Assembly: GCA_019689975.1 (NCBI GenBank)
Contig: JADGGK010000019.1
Location: forward strand, 1-42,214
Direction of reading: 5' to 3'
From: Pseudolabrys sp.
GTDB taxonomy: Bacteria; Pseudomonadota; Alphaproteobacteria; Rhizobiales; Xanthobacteraceae
DNA length: 42,214 nt
Positions 1 to 8,248 of this stretch are shown piece after piece. The notes beneath the pieces were generated by a model that worked only from the letters and a program-made list of their open reading frames with translations, made no database searches and was not told the DNA's origin. Positions within the stretch are counted from its first letter, which is position 1. The number at the start of each line of letters is the position of its first letter. Both the position numbers and the translations under genes were made by a program.

Positions 1-358
1 ATCTTATGCTGCTTCGCGCGTCATGCCCGACCTCGTTCTTGTCGACAAAACTGGTCGGCCAGGGGCGGGACCGGGCGGGGCCATTCCAGGCGCCGCCCTC
101 ATGGCGTAAATGCGGCGCTACCATGCGCGGGGGTACGCGGTTTGTCGCACGGCCGGGTCGATAAGGTGCATTGCGGCAGGGTCGGAATTGTGGTTTGAGA
201 GGCCGGGATTCCCCGTCCCGCCGCACGTCCCAGCGGTCACGCCCATGGCGCCTGCGCCCTGCGGTGCGGGGTCTTGCGTCGGCCATCGAGGCTGCGATGG
301 ACGGCAATCAACGGGGCCTTGAAGAAGGCCGTTTTTCGTCGAGGGAGCGCATAGGACG
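1..358. other. Upstream region of the cox operon, no assignable gene
   Basis: No gene can be supported here. All three plus frames are open from the left edge for some distance, which is common at this GC content, and none resembles a protein I recognise. A C-terminal fragment of an upstream gene ending at about 109 is possible but cannot be shown. The only clear structure is the hairpin at 315-336 described separately. Promoter elements for coxB presumably lie here, but no convincing -35/-10 pair was found. Confidence 0.4.
315..336 (+). terminator. Terminator-like hairpin just before coxB
   Basis: A perfect 6-bp stem GGCCTT/AAGGCC with a GAAG tetraloop (315-330) is followed by G and five T residues (332-336). 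This has the form of a short intrinsic terminator. It ends only 22 bases before the coxB ATG, so it could end an upstream transcript or act as an attenuator in the cox leader. The stem is short, so the function is inferred. Confidence 0.5.
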
Positions 359-1207
359 ATGCTGGTGCTCAAGCGATTGATCGCCTTCGTGGCCGTGAGC
401 ATGTCTTTTGTGGGCGGTGCCGGCGCCGCCGCTGCGGCGGCCGCTGCGACCGGGCAACCGCAGCCCTGGGAGATCGGTCTGCAGGCGGCCGCCACCCCGG
501 TGATGGAGGACGTCGCCTGGTTCCACGACTTCCTGCTCTGGATCATTACGGCGATCGTGCTGTTCGTCTTGGGCCTGCTGATCGTGGTGATGGTGCGTTT
601 CAACGCGCGCGCCAACCCGGTACCGTCGCGCACCACGCATAACACCGCCATCGAGGTAGTGTGGACGATCGTGCCGGTGCTCATTCTGGTCACCATTGCC
701 GTTCCCTCGTTCCGCCTCCTGTTCTACCAGATGAAAGTGCCGCCCGCGGATGTCACGGTGAAGGCGACCGGAAAGCAGTGGTTCTGGAGCTACAGCTATC
801 CCGATCAGAAGTTCGAATTCGATTCGTTGATGGTGCAGGACAAGGATCTCAAACCGGGCGAGCCGCGACTGCTTGCGGTCGACAATCCGATGGTCGTTCC
901 GGTCAACAAGGTGGTCCGCGTGCTGGTAACCGGCGCCGACGTCATCCATTCCTTCTCGGTTCCATCCTTCGGCATCAAGGTCGATGCGATCCCCGGCCGC
1001 GTCAACGAGACATGGTTCAAGGCCGAGCGCGAGGGTGTTTACTATGGGCAGTGTTCGCAGCTGTGCGGGCGCGACCATGCGTTCATGCCGATCGCGGTGC
1101 GGGTGGTGAGCGAGGGGGAGTATTCGGCTTGGCTCGATGCGGCGAAGAAGAAATATGCATTGGATGGAGGTGGTCCGCAGACGCTTGCTGCGGCGGCGCT
1201 GAGGTAG
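359..1207 (+). CDS. coxB: Cytochrome c oxidase subunit II (CuA subunit)
   Basis: Subunit II of an aa3-type cytochrome c oxidase. It takes electrons from cytochrome c at the binuclear CuA centre in the periplasm and passes them to subunit I. The 282-aa product starts with a hydrophobic, alanine-rich signal peptide (about residues 1-30), followed by two transmembrane helices (about 56-80 and 98-122) and a C-terminal cupredoxin domain. The CuA ligands are visible: His197 in VIHSF and the cluster QCSQLCGRDHAFM (Cys232, Cys236, His240, Met243). The aromatic electron-entry motif KQWFWSYSYP is also intact. The start at 359 has AGGA very close upstream and GAGGGA 12 bases before. It is the first gene of the cox operon, 59 bases before coxA. 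Confidence 0.97.
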   Translation: MLVLKRLIAFVAVSMSFVGGAGAAAAAAAATGQPQPWEIGLQAAATPVMEDVAWFHDFLLWIITAIVLFVLGLLIVVMVRFNARANPVPSRTTHNTAIEVVWTIVPVLILVTIAVPSFRLLFYQMKVPPADVTVKATGKQWFWSYSYPDQKFEFDSLMVQDKDLKPGEPRLLAVDNPMVVPVNKVVRVLVTGADVIHSFSVPSFGIKVDAIPGRVNETWFKAEREGVYYGQCSQLCGRDHAFMPIAVRVVSEGEYSAWLDAAKKKYALDGGGPQTLAAAALR

Positions 1208-1266
1208 GCGGCGAGGTGTTTCGGATTACCCGATAGGCGAAGGAACAGTAGCGAAGGACAGGAACG

Positions 1267-2886
1267 ATGGCGAGCAATCCGGCTGCCGCGGGCGATGCCC
1301 ACGAGGGTCATGAGGCGCATGCCCATCCGACGGGGTGGCGGCGTTTCGTGTATTCGACCAACCATAAGGACATCGGCACGATGTACCTCGTATTTGCGAT
1401 CGTGGCGGGCGTGATCGGCGCCGCGCTGTCGATCGCGATACGGGCGGAATTGCAGAATCCGGGGCTGGAGATTTTCCCGACGCCGCACGAGTACAACGTG
1501 TTTGCCACGGCGCATGGGCTCATCATGATCTTTTTCATGGTGATGCCGGCCATGATCGGCGGATTTGGCAACTGGATGGTGCCGTTGATGATCGGCGCTC
1601 CGGATATGGCGTTTCCGCGCATGAACAACATTTCGTTCTGGCTGTTGCCGGCATCCTTCGCGCTGCTGTTGACGTCGATGTTTGTCGGCGGCGAACCCGG
1701 CGCCCTCGGCGCCGGTACCGGCTGGACGCTCTATGCGCCGCTTGCAACCTCGGGCCATCCGGGGCCGGCGGTCGACTTCGTGATCCTGTCGCTGCACCTT
1801 GCCGGCGCATCGTCGATTCTGGGCGCCATCAACTTCATCACCACGATCTTCAACATGCGCGCTCCCGGCATGACCTTGCACAAGATGCCGCTATTCGTCT
1901 GGTCGATCTTGGTGACGGTGTTTTTGTTGCTGCTGTCGCTCCCCGTGCTGGCGGGCGGCATCACCATGCTACTGACAGATCGCAATTTCGGCACGACCTT
2001 TTTCTCTCCCGAGGGTGGCGGCGATCCGCTGCTGTTTCAGCACCTGTTCTGGTTCTTCGGCCACCCGGAAGTATACATCCTGATCCTGCCCGGCTTCGGC
2101 ATGATCAGCCAGATCGTCGCGACGTTTTCGAAGAAACCGGTATTCGGTTATCTCGGCATGGCCTATGCGATGGTGGCGATCGGCGGCATCGGCTTTGTCG
2201 TTTGGGCGCACCACATGTACACCGTCGGTTTGTCGACCGGTGCGCAGGCCTATTTCGTGGCCGCCACCATGGTGATAGCAGTGCCGACCGGCGTTAAGAT
2301 CTTCTCCTGGATTGCCACCATGTGGGGCGGCTCGATCGAGTTCCGCGCACCGATGCTGTGGGCGATCGGGTTCATCTTCCTGTTTACGATCGGCGGCGTG
2401 ACCGGCGTGGTGCTCGCCAATGCGGGAGTGGATCGCGTGCTGCACGACACGTATTACGTCATCGCGCATTTTCACTACGTGATGGGAGTTGCCGCGGTGT
2501 TCGCCATTTTCGGCGGCTGGTACTACTGGTTTCCGAAGATGACCGGCTACCTTTACAACGAAACCATCGCCAAACTGCACTTCTGGGTGATGTTCGTGGG
2601 TGTGAACATCATCTTCTTCCCGCAGCACTTCCTCGGCCTTGCCGGGATGCCGCGGCGCACGGTCGACTATCCGCTGGCATTTCACGACTGGAACGAGATC
2701 TCTTCGATCGGCTCCTACATCACCGGATTCAGTCTGCTGATATTCTTCGTCTGCATGGTCGACGCATTCGCACGCAAGCGCGTGGCCGGCAACAATCCAT
2801 GGGGCGTAGGGGCGACGACGCTCGAATGGACGCTGCCCTCGCCGCCACCGTTCCATCAATTCGAGACGCTGCCGCGGATCACTTAG
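1267..2886 (+). CDS. coxA: Cytochrome c oxidase subunit I
   Basis: Catalytic subunit of the aa3-type oxidase. It reduces O2 to water at the heme a3-CuB centre and pumps protons across the inner membrane. The 539-aa length and about 12 hydrophobic helices fit the family. Seen motifs: ATAHG (His83, heme a ligand), GHPEVY (His266 and Tyr270, the CuB His-Tyr pair; Glu268, the proton-gating glutamate), WAHHMYT (His315/His316, CuB) and [15 protein letters not shown] (His401 and His403, heme a3 and a ligands). The [11 protein letters not shown] loop of the D channel is present, so this looks like a proton-pumping A-type oxidase rather than a cbb3 type. The N-terminus is His-rich (HEGHEAHAH). A short AGGA site precedes the ATG. 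Confidence 0.98.
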   Translation: MASNPAAAGDAHEGHEAHAHPTGWRRFVYSTNHKDIGTMYLVFAIVAGVIGAALSIAIRAELQNPGLEIFPTPHEYNVFATAHGLIMIFFMVMPAMIGGFGNWMVPLMIGAPDMAFPRMNNISFWLLPASFALLLTSMFVGGEPGALGAGTGWTLYAPLATSGHPGPAVDFVILSLHLAGASSILGAINFITTIFNMRAPGMTLHKMPLFVWSILVTVFLLLLSLPVLAGGITMLLTDRNFGTTFFSPEGGGDPLLFQHLFWFFGHPEVYILILPGFGMISQIVATFSKKPVFGYLGMAYAMVAIGGIGFVVWAHHMYTVGLSTGAQAYFVAATMVIAVPTGVKIFSWIATMWGGSIEFRAPMLWAIGFIFLFTIGGVTGVVLANAGVDRVLHDTYYVIAHFHYVMGVAAVFAIFGGWYYWFPKMTGYLYNETIAKLHFWVMFVGVNIIFFPQHFLGLAGMPRRTVDYPLAFHDWNEISSIGSYITGFSLLIFFVCMVDAFARKRVAGNNPWGVGATTLEWTLPSPPPFHQFETLPRIT

Positions 2887-2902
2887 GACGCAAAAGCCAT
2901 CG

Positions 2903-3847
2903 ATGTCGCTTGTCAGCGAAGGCGTGCAAACGAGGGGGCGGGCTTCGGCTGGCGCTGGCGTCGAGCCGAGCCTGGCCGATGTCGGCGATTATGTCGCGCT
3001 GATGAAGCCGCGGGTGATGTCGCTCGTCGTCTTCACCGCGCTCACGGGCCTTGCCATCGCGCCGGCCAAGATTCACCCCCTCACCGGCTTCACCGCCCTG
3101 CTTTGCATTGCCGTCGGCGCGGGTGCAGCGGGCGTGCTCAACATGTGGTACGATGCCGACATCGACGCACGCATGCTGCGCACCGCACGTCGCCCAATCC
3201 CAATGGGCCGCGTCCATCCTCGCGAAGCACTCGCCTTCGGAATCACCCTTGCCGGCTTTTCCGTTGCGGTGCTCGGACTCTTGGTCAATGTCGTCGCGGC
3301 TGCGCTGCTCGCGTTCACCATCTTCTTCTATGCGGTGATCTATACCGCCTGGCTCAAGCGCTCGACGCCGCAAAATATCGTGATCGGCGGTGCCGCGGGC
3401 GCTTTCCCGCCGATGATCGGGTGGGCGGCGGCGACGGGTTCGCTGTCGCTCGAACCCGTAATCCTGTTTCTCATTATCTTTTTCTGGACTCCACCGCACT
3501 TCTGGGCGCTGGCGCTCTATCGCACGGATGACTATGCCCGCGCTGGCGTGCCGATGCTGCCGGTGGTGAAGGGCGACGATGCCGCCCGCCGCCAGATCCT
3601 GTTATACACATTGGTCTTGGCGCCGCTCGGACTTGCGCCGTCGCTTCTGGGTTTTGCCGGGCCGCTTTATGGCGTGACGGCGGCGCTCGCCGGTGCAGTC
3701 ATGCTTTTGCTCGCTGTACAGGTTTGGCGCGAGCGTCGACCAGCCGACCGGGCGAGTCGCAACCTGTTCGCTTTTTCGGTGCTCTATTTGTTTCTTCTGT
3801 TTGCCGTGTTGCTGATCGACCGCGGCTTCGGCGGCATGGTCATCTGA
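2903..3847 (+). CDS. ctaB: Protoheme IX farnesyltransferase (heme O synthase)
   Basis: UbiA-type prenyltransferase that adds a farnesyl group to heme b to make heme O, the precursor of heme a needed by CoxA. It is a 314-aa polytopic membrane protein. The first metal-diphosphate site is [19 protein letters not shown] (an NxxxDxxxD pattern), and the loop [12 protein letters not shown] is typical of the heme O synthase branch. It lies 16 bases after coxA, consistent with co-transcription. The first about 30 residues before [14 protein letters not shown] are variable in the family, so the start at 2903 is probable rather than certain. Confidence 0.95.
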   Translation: MSLVSEGVQTRGRASAGAGVEPSLADVGDYVALMKPRVMSLVVFTALTGLAIAPAKIHPLTGFTALLCIAVGAGAAGVLNMWYDADIDARMLRTARRPIPMGRVHPREALAFGITLAGFSVAVLGLLVNVVAAALLAFTIFFYAVIYTAWLKRSTPQNIVIGGAAGAFPPMIGWAAATGSLSLEPVILFLIIFFWTPPHFWALALYRTDDYARAGVPMLPVVKGDDAARRQILLYTLVLAPLGLAPSLLGFAGPLYGVTAALAGAVMLLLAVQVWRERRPADRASRNLFAFSVLYLFLLFAVLLIDRGFGGMVI

Positions 3848-3890
3848 ATGGGAGCCCTGCTGCGAGCCGGCGCAAGCCGTGGATTTGGCG

Positions 3891-4055
3891 ATGAACGGGC
3901 ACGAGGATGACAACGGCATTGTACTCACCGAGGCGCAGAAGCGGGCGCGGCGGTCGCGCTCGATCGCCATCGCGCTTGCGCTGGGCGGACTCGTCATCCT
4001 GTTCTATGTCATGACTCTGGTAAAAGGCCCGGCCGTGTTGGAGAAACCGTTCTGA
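3891..4055 (+). CDS. Small single-span membrane protein of the cox operon (CoxF-like)
   Basis: A 54-aa protein with a charged N-terminus ([20 protein letters not shown]), one hydrophobic helix (about residues 24-43) and a short tail. Its TGA overlaps the ATG of ctaG (TGATG at 4053-4057), which indicates translational coupling. Small one-helix proteins at this position between ctaB and ctaG are known in related alphaproteobacteria and often called CoxF or left as hypothetical; their biochemical role is not settled. The ATG has no clear ribosome binding site; an in-frame GTG at 3879 is an alternative start. A role in oxidase assembly is inferred from position only. Confidence 0.8.
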   Translation: MNGHEDDNGIVLTEAQKRARRSRSIAIALALGGLVILFYVMTLVKGPAVLEKPF

Positions 4056-4645
4056 TGCGCGCACCAGTCATTCGGCCTAAATCTTTGCGCCGCGATGTCA
4101 TCGTTGCCGCCTGCTGCGGCGCGCTCGTGGCCGTCATGGTCGGGGCTTCGTTCGCCGCGGTGCCGTTATACAACTGGTTTTGTCGCACGACGGGATTCGG
4201 CGGGACGACCCAGGTCGCAACGCGCGCGCCCACCCAGGTGCTCGGCCGCGTGTTGACCATCCGCTTCGATTCCAATGTCAGCCCGGGCCTGCCCTGGATC
4301 TTCACGCCTGAGCGGAACGAGATCAAACTGCATATCGGTGAAGTGGCGACGGTCCATTACAAGGTCGTCAACGAAGCCGCGCGCACGATCAGCGCGCAGG
4401 CTTCGTATAACGTCACGCCGAGCACGGTGGGAGCCTACTTCAACAAGATCAATTGCTTTTGCTTCACCGAACAGACGATGAAGCCGGGCGAGACGCGCGA
4501 GATGACGGTCGTCTTCTACGTCGATCCTGCGATCGCCAACGATCACGACCAGGACTATCTCAATACCATCACTCTCAGTTACACCTTCTACCGCCTGCCC
4601 GACGCGCAGCCGGTCGCGGATTCGAGCAACGCCAAAAAACTGTAG
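4055..4645 (+). CDS. ctaG: Cytochrome c oxidase assembly protein CtaG/Cox11
   Basis: Copper chaperone that delivers Cu(I) to the CuB site of subunit I during oxidase assembly. The 196-aa protein has one N-terminal membrane anchor (about residues 14-36) followed by a periplasmic immunoglobulin-like domain. The copper-binding CFCF motif is intact (INCFCFTEQ, Cys134 and Cys136), and the conserved membrane-proximal Cys43 of [14 protein letters not shown] is present. The start codon overlaps the stop of the preceding small gene. The position between ctaB and coxC is typical of alphaproteobacterial cox operons. Confidence 0.96.
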   Translation: MRAPVIRPKSLRRDVIVAACCGALVAVMVGASFAAVPLYNWFCRTTGFGGTTQVATRAPTQVLGRVLTIRFDSNVSPGLPWIFTPERNEIKLHIGEVATVHYKVVNEAARTISAQASYNVTPSTVGAYFNKINCFCFTEQTMKPGETREMTVVFYVDPAIANDHDQDYLNTITLSYTFYRLPDAQPVADSSNAKKL

Positions 4646-4664
4646 CAAAACACTAAGGGGATAT

Positions 4665-4684
4665 GACGCATCCTTGCATGCGTC
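4665..4684 (+). other. Intercistronic stem-loop before coxC
   Basis: A perfect 7-bp inverted repeat GACGCAT (4665-4671) and ATGCGTC (4678-4684) encloses a 6-base loop, CCTTGC. It sits in the 62-base gap between ctaG and the preferred coxC start, ending 23 bases before the ATG at 4708. There is no T tract, so it is not an intrinsic terminator. It might protect an mRNA end or tune coxC translation; that is inference. Confidence 0.45.
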
Positions 4685-4707
4685 CAACAACCGCAACGGA
4701 GACGAGA

Positions 4708-5556
4708 ATGGCCGACGCCCACGCGAAACCGCAGCACGACTACCACCTGGTCGATCCGAGCCCGTGGCCGGCAGTCGGATCCGTCTCCGCCTTCATCGCC
4801 GCCGTGGGCGGAATCAGCTGGATGCATCACCTTTACCAAGCGGCGCCGCTTGTGTTCGGCGTCGGTGTCGCGGGGATTCTCTATACGTTTATCGGCTGGT
4901 GGCGGGATGTCATCCGCGAAGCGCAATACCAGGGATTTCATACCCGCGTGGTGCAAATCTCGCACCGCTACGGCATGATCCTGTTCATCGCCTCGGAGGT
5001 CATGTTCTTTGTCGCCTGGTTCTGGGCTTATTTCAATGCCGCTCTGTTCCCCGACGCGCCGAACGAGGTGGCGCGGCTCGCCTTCACCCACGGCGTCTGG
5101 CCGCCGAAAGGCATCGAGACGTTCGATCCATGGCACCTGCCGTTGCTCAATACGCTCATTCTCCTGACTTCCGGCACGACAGTCACCTGGGCGCATCACG
5201 CGCTGCTGGAGAACGATCGGCAGGGTCTGAAATGGGGTTTGATTCTCACCATTGCCCTGGGTCTCACCTTCACCTGCGTGCAGGCCTACGAATATTCGCA
5301 TGCCGCGTTCCACTTCAGCGGTAATATCTACGGTGCCACCTTCTTCATGGCGACTGGTTTCCACGGCGCGCATGTCATCATCGGTTCGATCTTCTTGACC
5401 GTCTGCTTGCTGCGCGCGCTCAAAGGACATTTCTCGCCAACACAGCATCTCGGATTCGAATTCGCCGCCTGGTACTGGCATTTCGTCGACGTCGTGTGGC
5501 TGTTCCTCTTCGCCTGCATCTATGTGTGGGGTGCGGGCCCGCCGCACGCCGAGTAG
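4708..5556 (+). CDS. coxC: Cytochrome c oxidase subunit III
   Basis: Third core subunit of the aa3 oxidase. It is a seven-helix membrane protein that stabilises subunit I and sustains proton uptake. Motifs seen include DYHLVDPSPWP near the N-terminus, SEVMFFVAWFWAYF (with the conserved glutamate), and the C-terminal GFEFAAWYWHFVDVVWLFLF. The frame is open upstream to an ATG at 4663, but the start at 4708 is preferred: it gives the usual N-terminus MADAHAKPQHDYHLVDPSPW, 282 aa, and is preceded by GGAGACGAGA at a good distance. A strong terminator follows 31 bases after the stop. Confidence 0.96.
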   Translation: MADAHAKPQHDYHLVDPSPWPAVGSVSAFIAAVGGISWMHHLYQAAPLVFGVGVAGILYTFIGWWRDVIREAQYQGFHTRVVQISHRYGMILFIASEVMFFVAWFWAYFNAALFPDAPNEVARLAFTHGVWPPKGIETFDPWHLPLLNTLILLTSGTTVTWAHHALLENDRQGLKWGLILTIALGLTFTCVQAYEYSHAAFHFSGNIYGATFFMATGFHGAHVIIGSIFLTVCLLRALKGHFSPTQHLGFEFAAWYWHFVDVVWLFLFACIYVWGAGPPHAE

Positions 5557-5587
5557 TCGGGCGGAAGCGGATAGAGGTTGGAACGCA

Positions 5588-5619
5588 GGGGCGGCACGCG
5601 CATGCCGCCCCTTTTTATT
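5588..5619 (+). terminator. Intrinsic terminator after coxC
   Basis: A perfect 9-bp GC-rich stem GGGGCGGCA (5588-5596) and TGCCGCCCC (5603-5611) with a 6-base loop is followed by TTTTTATT. It has the full form of a rho-independent terminator. It would end the core cox transcript before the decayed DUF983 region, so SURF1 and thrC may depend on read-through or on a separate promoter. Confidence 0.8.
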
Positions 5620-5639
5620 CGCCTGTCGGGCTTATGGGT

Positions 5640-6003
5640 GGCGGGTGCCGTGCCGCTTGCAGATCCATCCAGCGGCTCGGCAGCTGTGGTCGGCGATGCC
5701 CAGCGGGTCCGTCCTTTCGCGGCCCTTGGAAGCCGTGACAGGTTTGCAAGCGCTGAAGCGTCGATGGCGTCGTGGAATCCGGCGGCGACCGGCGCCGGTC
5801 ACCCGCCGGGCCGGCTGTCGGAGCGCAGTCCTAGCGGTACCTGCCACGAGGTTATATATGGTCGTCGCACTGAGTGGCATGGCCCGCTCCGTCTTTCGCT
5901 CATCCGGGCGGCGATGTTCACGCCGCGGCGCGAGGTCGCGCGCCTTTTGATCAGCATGCAATATCGTCGCAAGGCAATGGCGGGCGCACACGAAGGAGGG
6001 ATG
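5640..6003 (+). pseudogene. Decayed DUF983 gene between coxC and SURF1
   Basis: No intact gene spans 5557-6004, yet pieces of a DUF983 protein appear in collinear order in different frames. RRCPAGPSFRGPWKP (5691-5735) resembles the RCPxCGxGxLFxGFLKP start of the family, with the first zinc-finger cysteine pair lost. Further on in the same frame, after stop codons, come VCKR and ESGGD, resembling CxxCG and the DSGDGPA region. In the next frame, HEVIYGRRTEWHGPLRL (about 5845-5895) and VARLLISMQYRRKAMAG (about 5936-5986) match the VEVTYxPPLWVHGALWLPL and LLIALQYRHKAEEG segments. DUF983 genes commonly sit at exactly this point in alphaproteobacterial cox operons. The identification rests on remembered family patterns, not a search. 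Confidence 0.6.
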
Positions 6004-6004
6004 G

Positions 6005-6748
6005 GTGAGCCTGCACCGGCAACGCAATCGCGGCGGGATGATCGGGGCGGCGCTGCTCGCCCTGTGTGGCATCGCCGTTCTGAGTGGACTTGGATTCTGG
6101 CAGCTCGATCGCAAGGCGTGGAAGGAAAACCTGATCGCCTCGCTGACCGTCCGGCTGTCGCGCACACCGGAGCCACTGCCACCGCGCGAGATGTGGCCGC
6201 GGCTGCGGCGCGAGGACGCCGAATATCGCCGCGTGACTTTTCGTGCCGAGTTCGTCCCAAACGAGTTCGCCCTCGTTTATACCGCGGGCTCCGCCTTCCG
6301 GCCCGATGTTGAAGGATCCGGCTTTTGGGTGATGACACCCGCGCGGCTCGCCGATGGCGACATCGTCATCGTCAATCGCGGCTTTGTGCCATTCGAGCGT
6401 AAAGCGGCGGCCACGGCGGCCTCTGCGGGGATGCTGGATATTGTGGGCGTATTGCGCTGGCCGGAGGAAGAGGGGCTGTTCACGCCAGCCGCCGAGCCGC
6501 GGAACAATGTCTGGTACGCGCGCGACTCCACGTCCATTGCCGCTTCCAAGCAATGGAAGACGAATGCGCCTTTCTATGTGGAAATGGAGGCGCCGGTGCC
6601 GGCAGGCGGCTTGCCGCGGCCGGGCAGACTTGTCGTGAACCTTCCCGACAATCACCTTCAATACGCCCTCACCTGGTTCGGCCTCGCAGCGGGACTGGGG
6701 GGTGTTTACATTGCCTGGCTGGCGCGTTCGTTGCGTCGCCGCGCGTGA
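6005..6748 (+). CDS. SURF1 family cytochrome oxidase assembly protein
   Basis: Assembly factor that helps deliver heme a to oxidase subunit I. The 247-aa protein has the typical SURF1 plan: an N-terminal membrane helix (about residues 12-32, ending LGFWQLDRKAWK), a large periplasmic domain with the conserved YRRVTFRAEF, VNRGFVP and NNVWYARD segments, and a second membrane helix near the C-terminus (YALTWFGLAAGLGGVYIAWL). It starts with GTG at 6005, five bases after a strong AAGGAGG (5993-5999). It lies downstream of the coxC terminator and the broken DUF983 gene. Confidence 0.93.
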   Translation: MSLHRQRNRGGMIGAALLALCGIAVLSGLGFWQLDRKAWKENLIASLTVRLSRTPEPLPPREMWPRLRREDAEYRRVTFRAEFVPNEFALVYTAGSAFRPDVEGSGFWVMTPARLADGDIVIVNRGFVPFERKAAATAASAGMLDIVGVLRWPEEEGLFTPAAEPRNNVWYARDSTSIAASKQWKTNAPFYVEMEAPVPAGGLPRPGRLVVNLPDNHLQYALTWFGLAAGLGGVYIAWLARSLRRRA

Positions 6749-6832
6749 CCGGCATTCCTTGTGAAAGCTTCCGCCGGCCGCTAGTGTGATCCCCGGCCCT
6801 CGCCGTAGATAAATAAAAACGACGTTATATCA

Positions 6833-8248
6833 ATGCGTTACATCTCCACCCGGGGCGATGCCGCCTCGCTCGATTTTGTCGACGTGATGCTCGCGGGCCT
6901 CGCCCGCGACGGCGGTCTTTACGTGCCGGAGACATGGCCGCAATTGGAACCCGCGTGCATCGCCGGATTTGCCGGGCGGCCCTATGCCGAAATCGCCGCC
7001 GAGGTCGTTCGGCCCTTCATCGGCGGAGGAATTGCCGCATCGCAGCTCGCGCGGATGGCGCAGGAAGCTTACGGCGCTTTCCGCCATCCGGCAGTGGTTC
7101 CGCTGGTGCAACTCGCGCCCGGTTTGTTCGTGCTCGAGCTTTTCCATGGACCGACGCTCGCTTTCAAGGATCTGGCCATGCAGCTCGTTGCCCGGCTGAT
7201 GGACTACGCCCTAAAGTTGCGCGGCGAGCGTCTCACGGTTGTGGTGGCGACTTCCGGGGACACCGGAGGCGCGGCAGTCGAAGCGTTCCGCGGGTGCGCT
7301 CAGGTTGATCTCGTCGTGCTGTTTCCTCACGGGCGCGTCTCCGAGGTGCAGCGGCGCATGATGACCACGGCGCCTGACGACAACGTGCATGCGGTTGCCG
7401 TCGAAGGCACCTTCGATGACTGCCAGGCGCTGGTGAAGGCGATGTTCAATCATCACGCCTTCCGCGACCAAGTGCGGCTGTCGGCCGTCAACTCGATCAA
7501 CTGGGCGCGGATCGTTGCGCAGGCGGTCTACTATTTTGCCGCCGCGGTCGCGCTCGGCGCGCCATACCGAAAGGTCGCCTTCACGGTGCCGACGGGGAAT
7601 TTCGGCGACGTTTATGCGGGCTACGTCGCCCATCGCATGGGTCTGCCGGTGGAACGATTGGTCGTCGCAACCAATGTCAACGACATTCTCGTCCGCACAT
7701 TTGCGACCGGAGCATACTCGTTGCGCGATGTTGTCGCCACCGCCGCACCCTCGATGGATATTCAAGTTTCGTCGAATTTCGAACGACTCTTGTTCGAAGC
7801 CTATCATCGAGACGGCCGGAAGATCGCCGCCTTGATGGGATCTTTGATGCAATCGAGACGATTCCTCGTCGAGGCGCATGCGCTGGCCACAATACGCGCA
7901 GTTTTCTCCGCTCACCGAGCTGATGAACAGGAACGCGCCGCCGCCATGCGCGCGTGGATGCGGGAGGCGGACTATTGCGCCGATCCGCATACGGCAATCG
8001 GTCTTGCGGTCGCCGAGAAGGAGGCACGCGATCCGACGGTGCCGATGGTCGTCCTTGCGACCGCACATCCTGCCAAGTTCCCTGAAACCGTCCGAGAGGC
8101 CTGCGGGATCGTGCCCAAACTTCCCGACGGTCTTGCCGAACTGGAAACGCGCACGGAGCGCGTCACCGTGCTGCCGCCCGACCAGTCAGCGATTGAACGT
8201 TTCGTCGCATCTGTGTCGCGCGCGGCAAAGGAAGGAGCGGCCGCATGA
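6833..8248 (+). CDS. thrC: Threonine synthase
   Basis: PLP enzyme that converts O-phosphohomoserine to L-threonine and phosphate. The 471-aa length fits the longer class of the enzyme. Recognisable features are the N-terminal MRYISTRG, the PLP lysine in HGPTLAFKDLAMQ (Lys112), the TSGDTGGAA phosphate-binding loop and the NSINWARI segment. The 85 bases upstream are AT-rich just before the ATG (ATAAATAAAAACGACGTTAT) and lack an obvious Shine-Dalgarno site, which may mark a start close to a promoter. The stop overlaps the start of the M16 peptidase (ATGA), so the two are translationally coupled. Confidence 0.96.
   Translation: MRYISTRGDAASLDFVDVMLAGLARDGGLYVPETWPQLEPACIAGFAGRPYAEIAAEVVRPFIGGGIAASQLARMAQEAYGAFRHPAVVPLVQLAPGLFVLELFHGPTLAFKDLAMQLVARLMDYALKLRGERLTVVVATSGDTGGAAVEAFRGCAQVDLVVLFPHGRVSEVQRRMMTTAPDDNVHAVAVEGTFDDCQALVKAMFNHHAFRDQVRLSAVNSINWARIVAQAVYYFAAAVALGAPYRKVAFTVPTGNFGDVYAGYVAHRMGLPVERLVVATNVNDILVRTFATGAYSLRDVVATAAPSMDIQVSSNFERLLFEAYHRDGRKIAALMGSLMQSRRFLVEAHALATIRAVFSAHRADEQERAAAMRAWMREADYCADPHTAIGLAVAEKEARDPTVPMVVLATAHPAKFPETVREACGIVPKLPDGLAELETRTERVTVLPPDQSAIERFVASVSRAAKEGAAA

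Noticed and set aside
1969-2859. A 296-codon minus-strand frame inside coxA
   Set aside because: It is the complement of an intact coxA and shows no family similarity.
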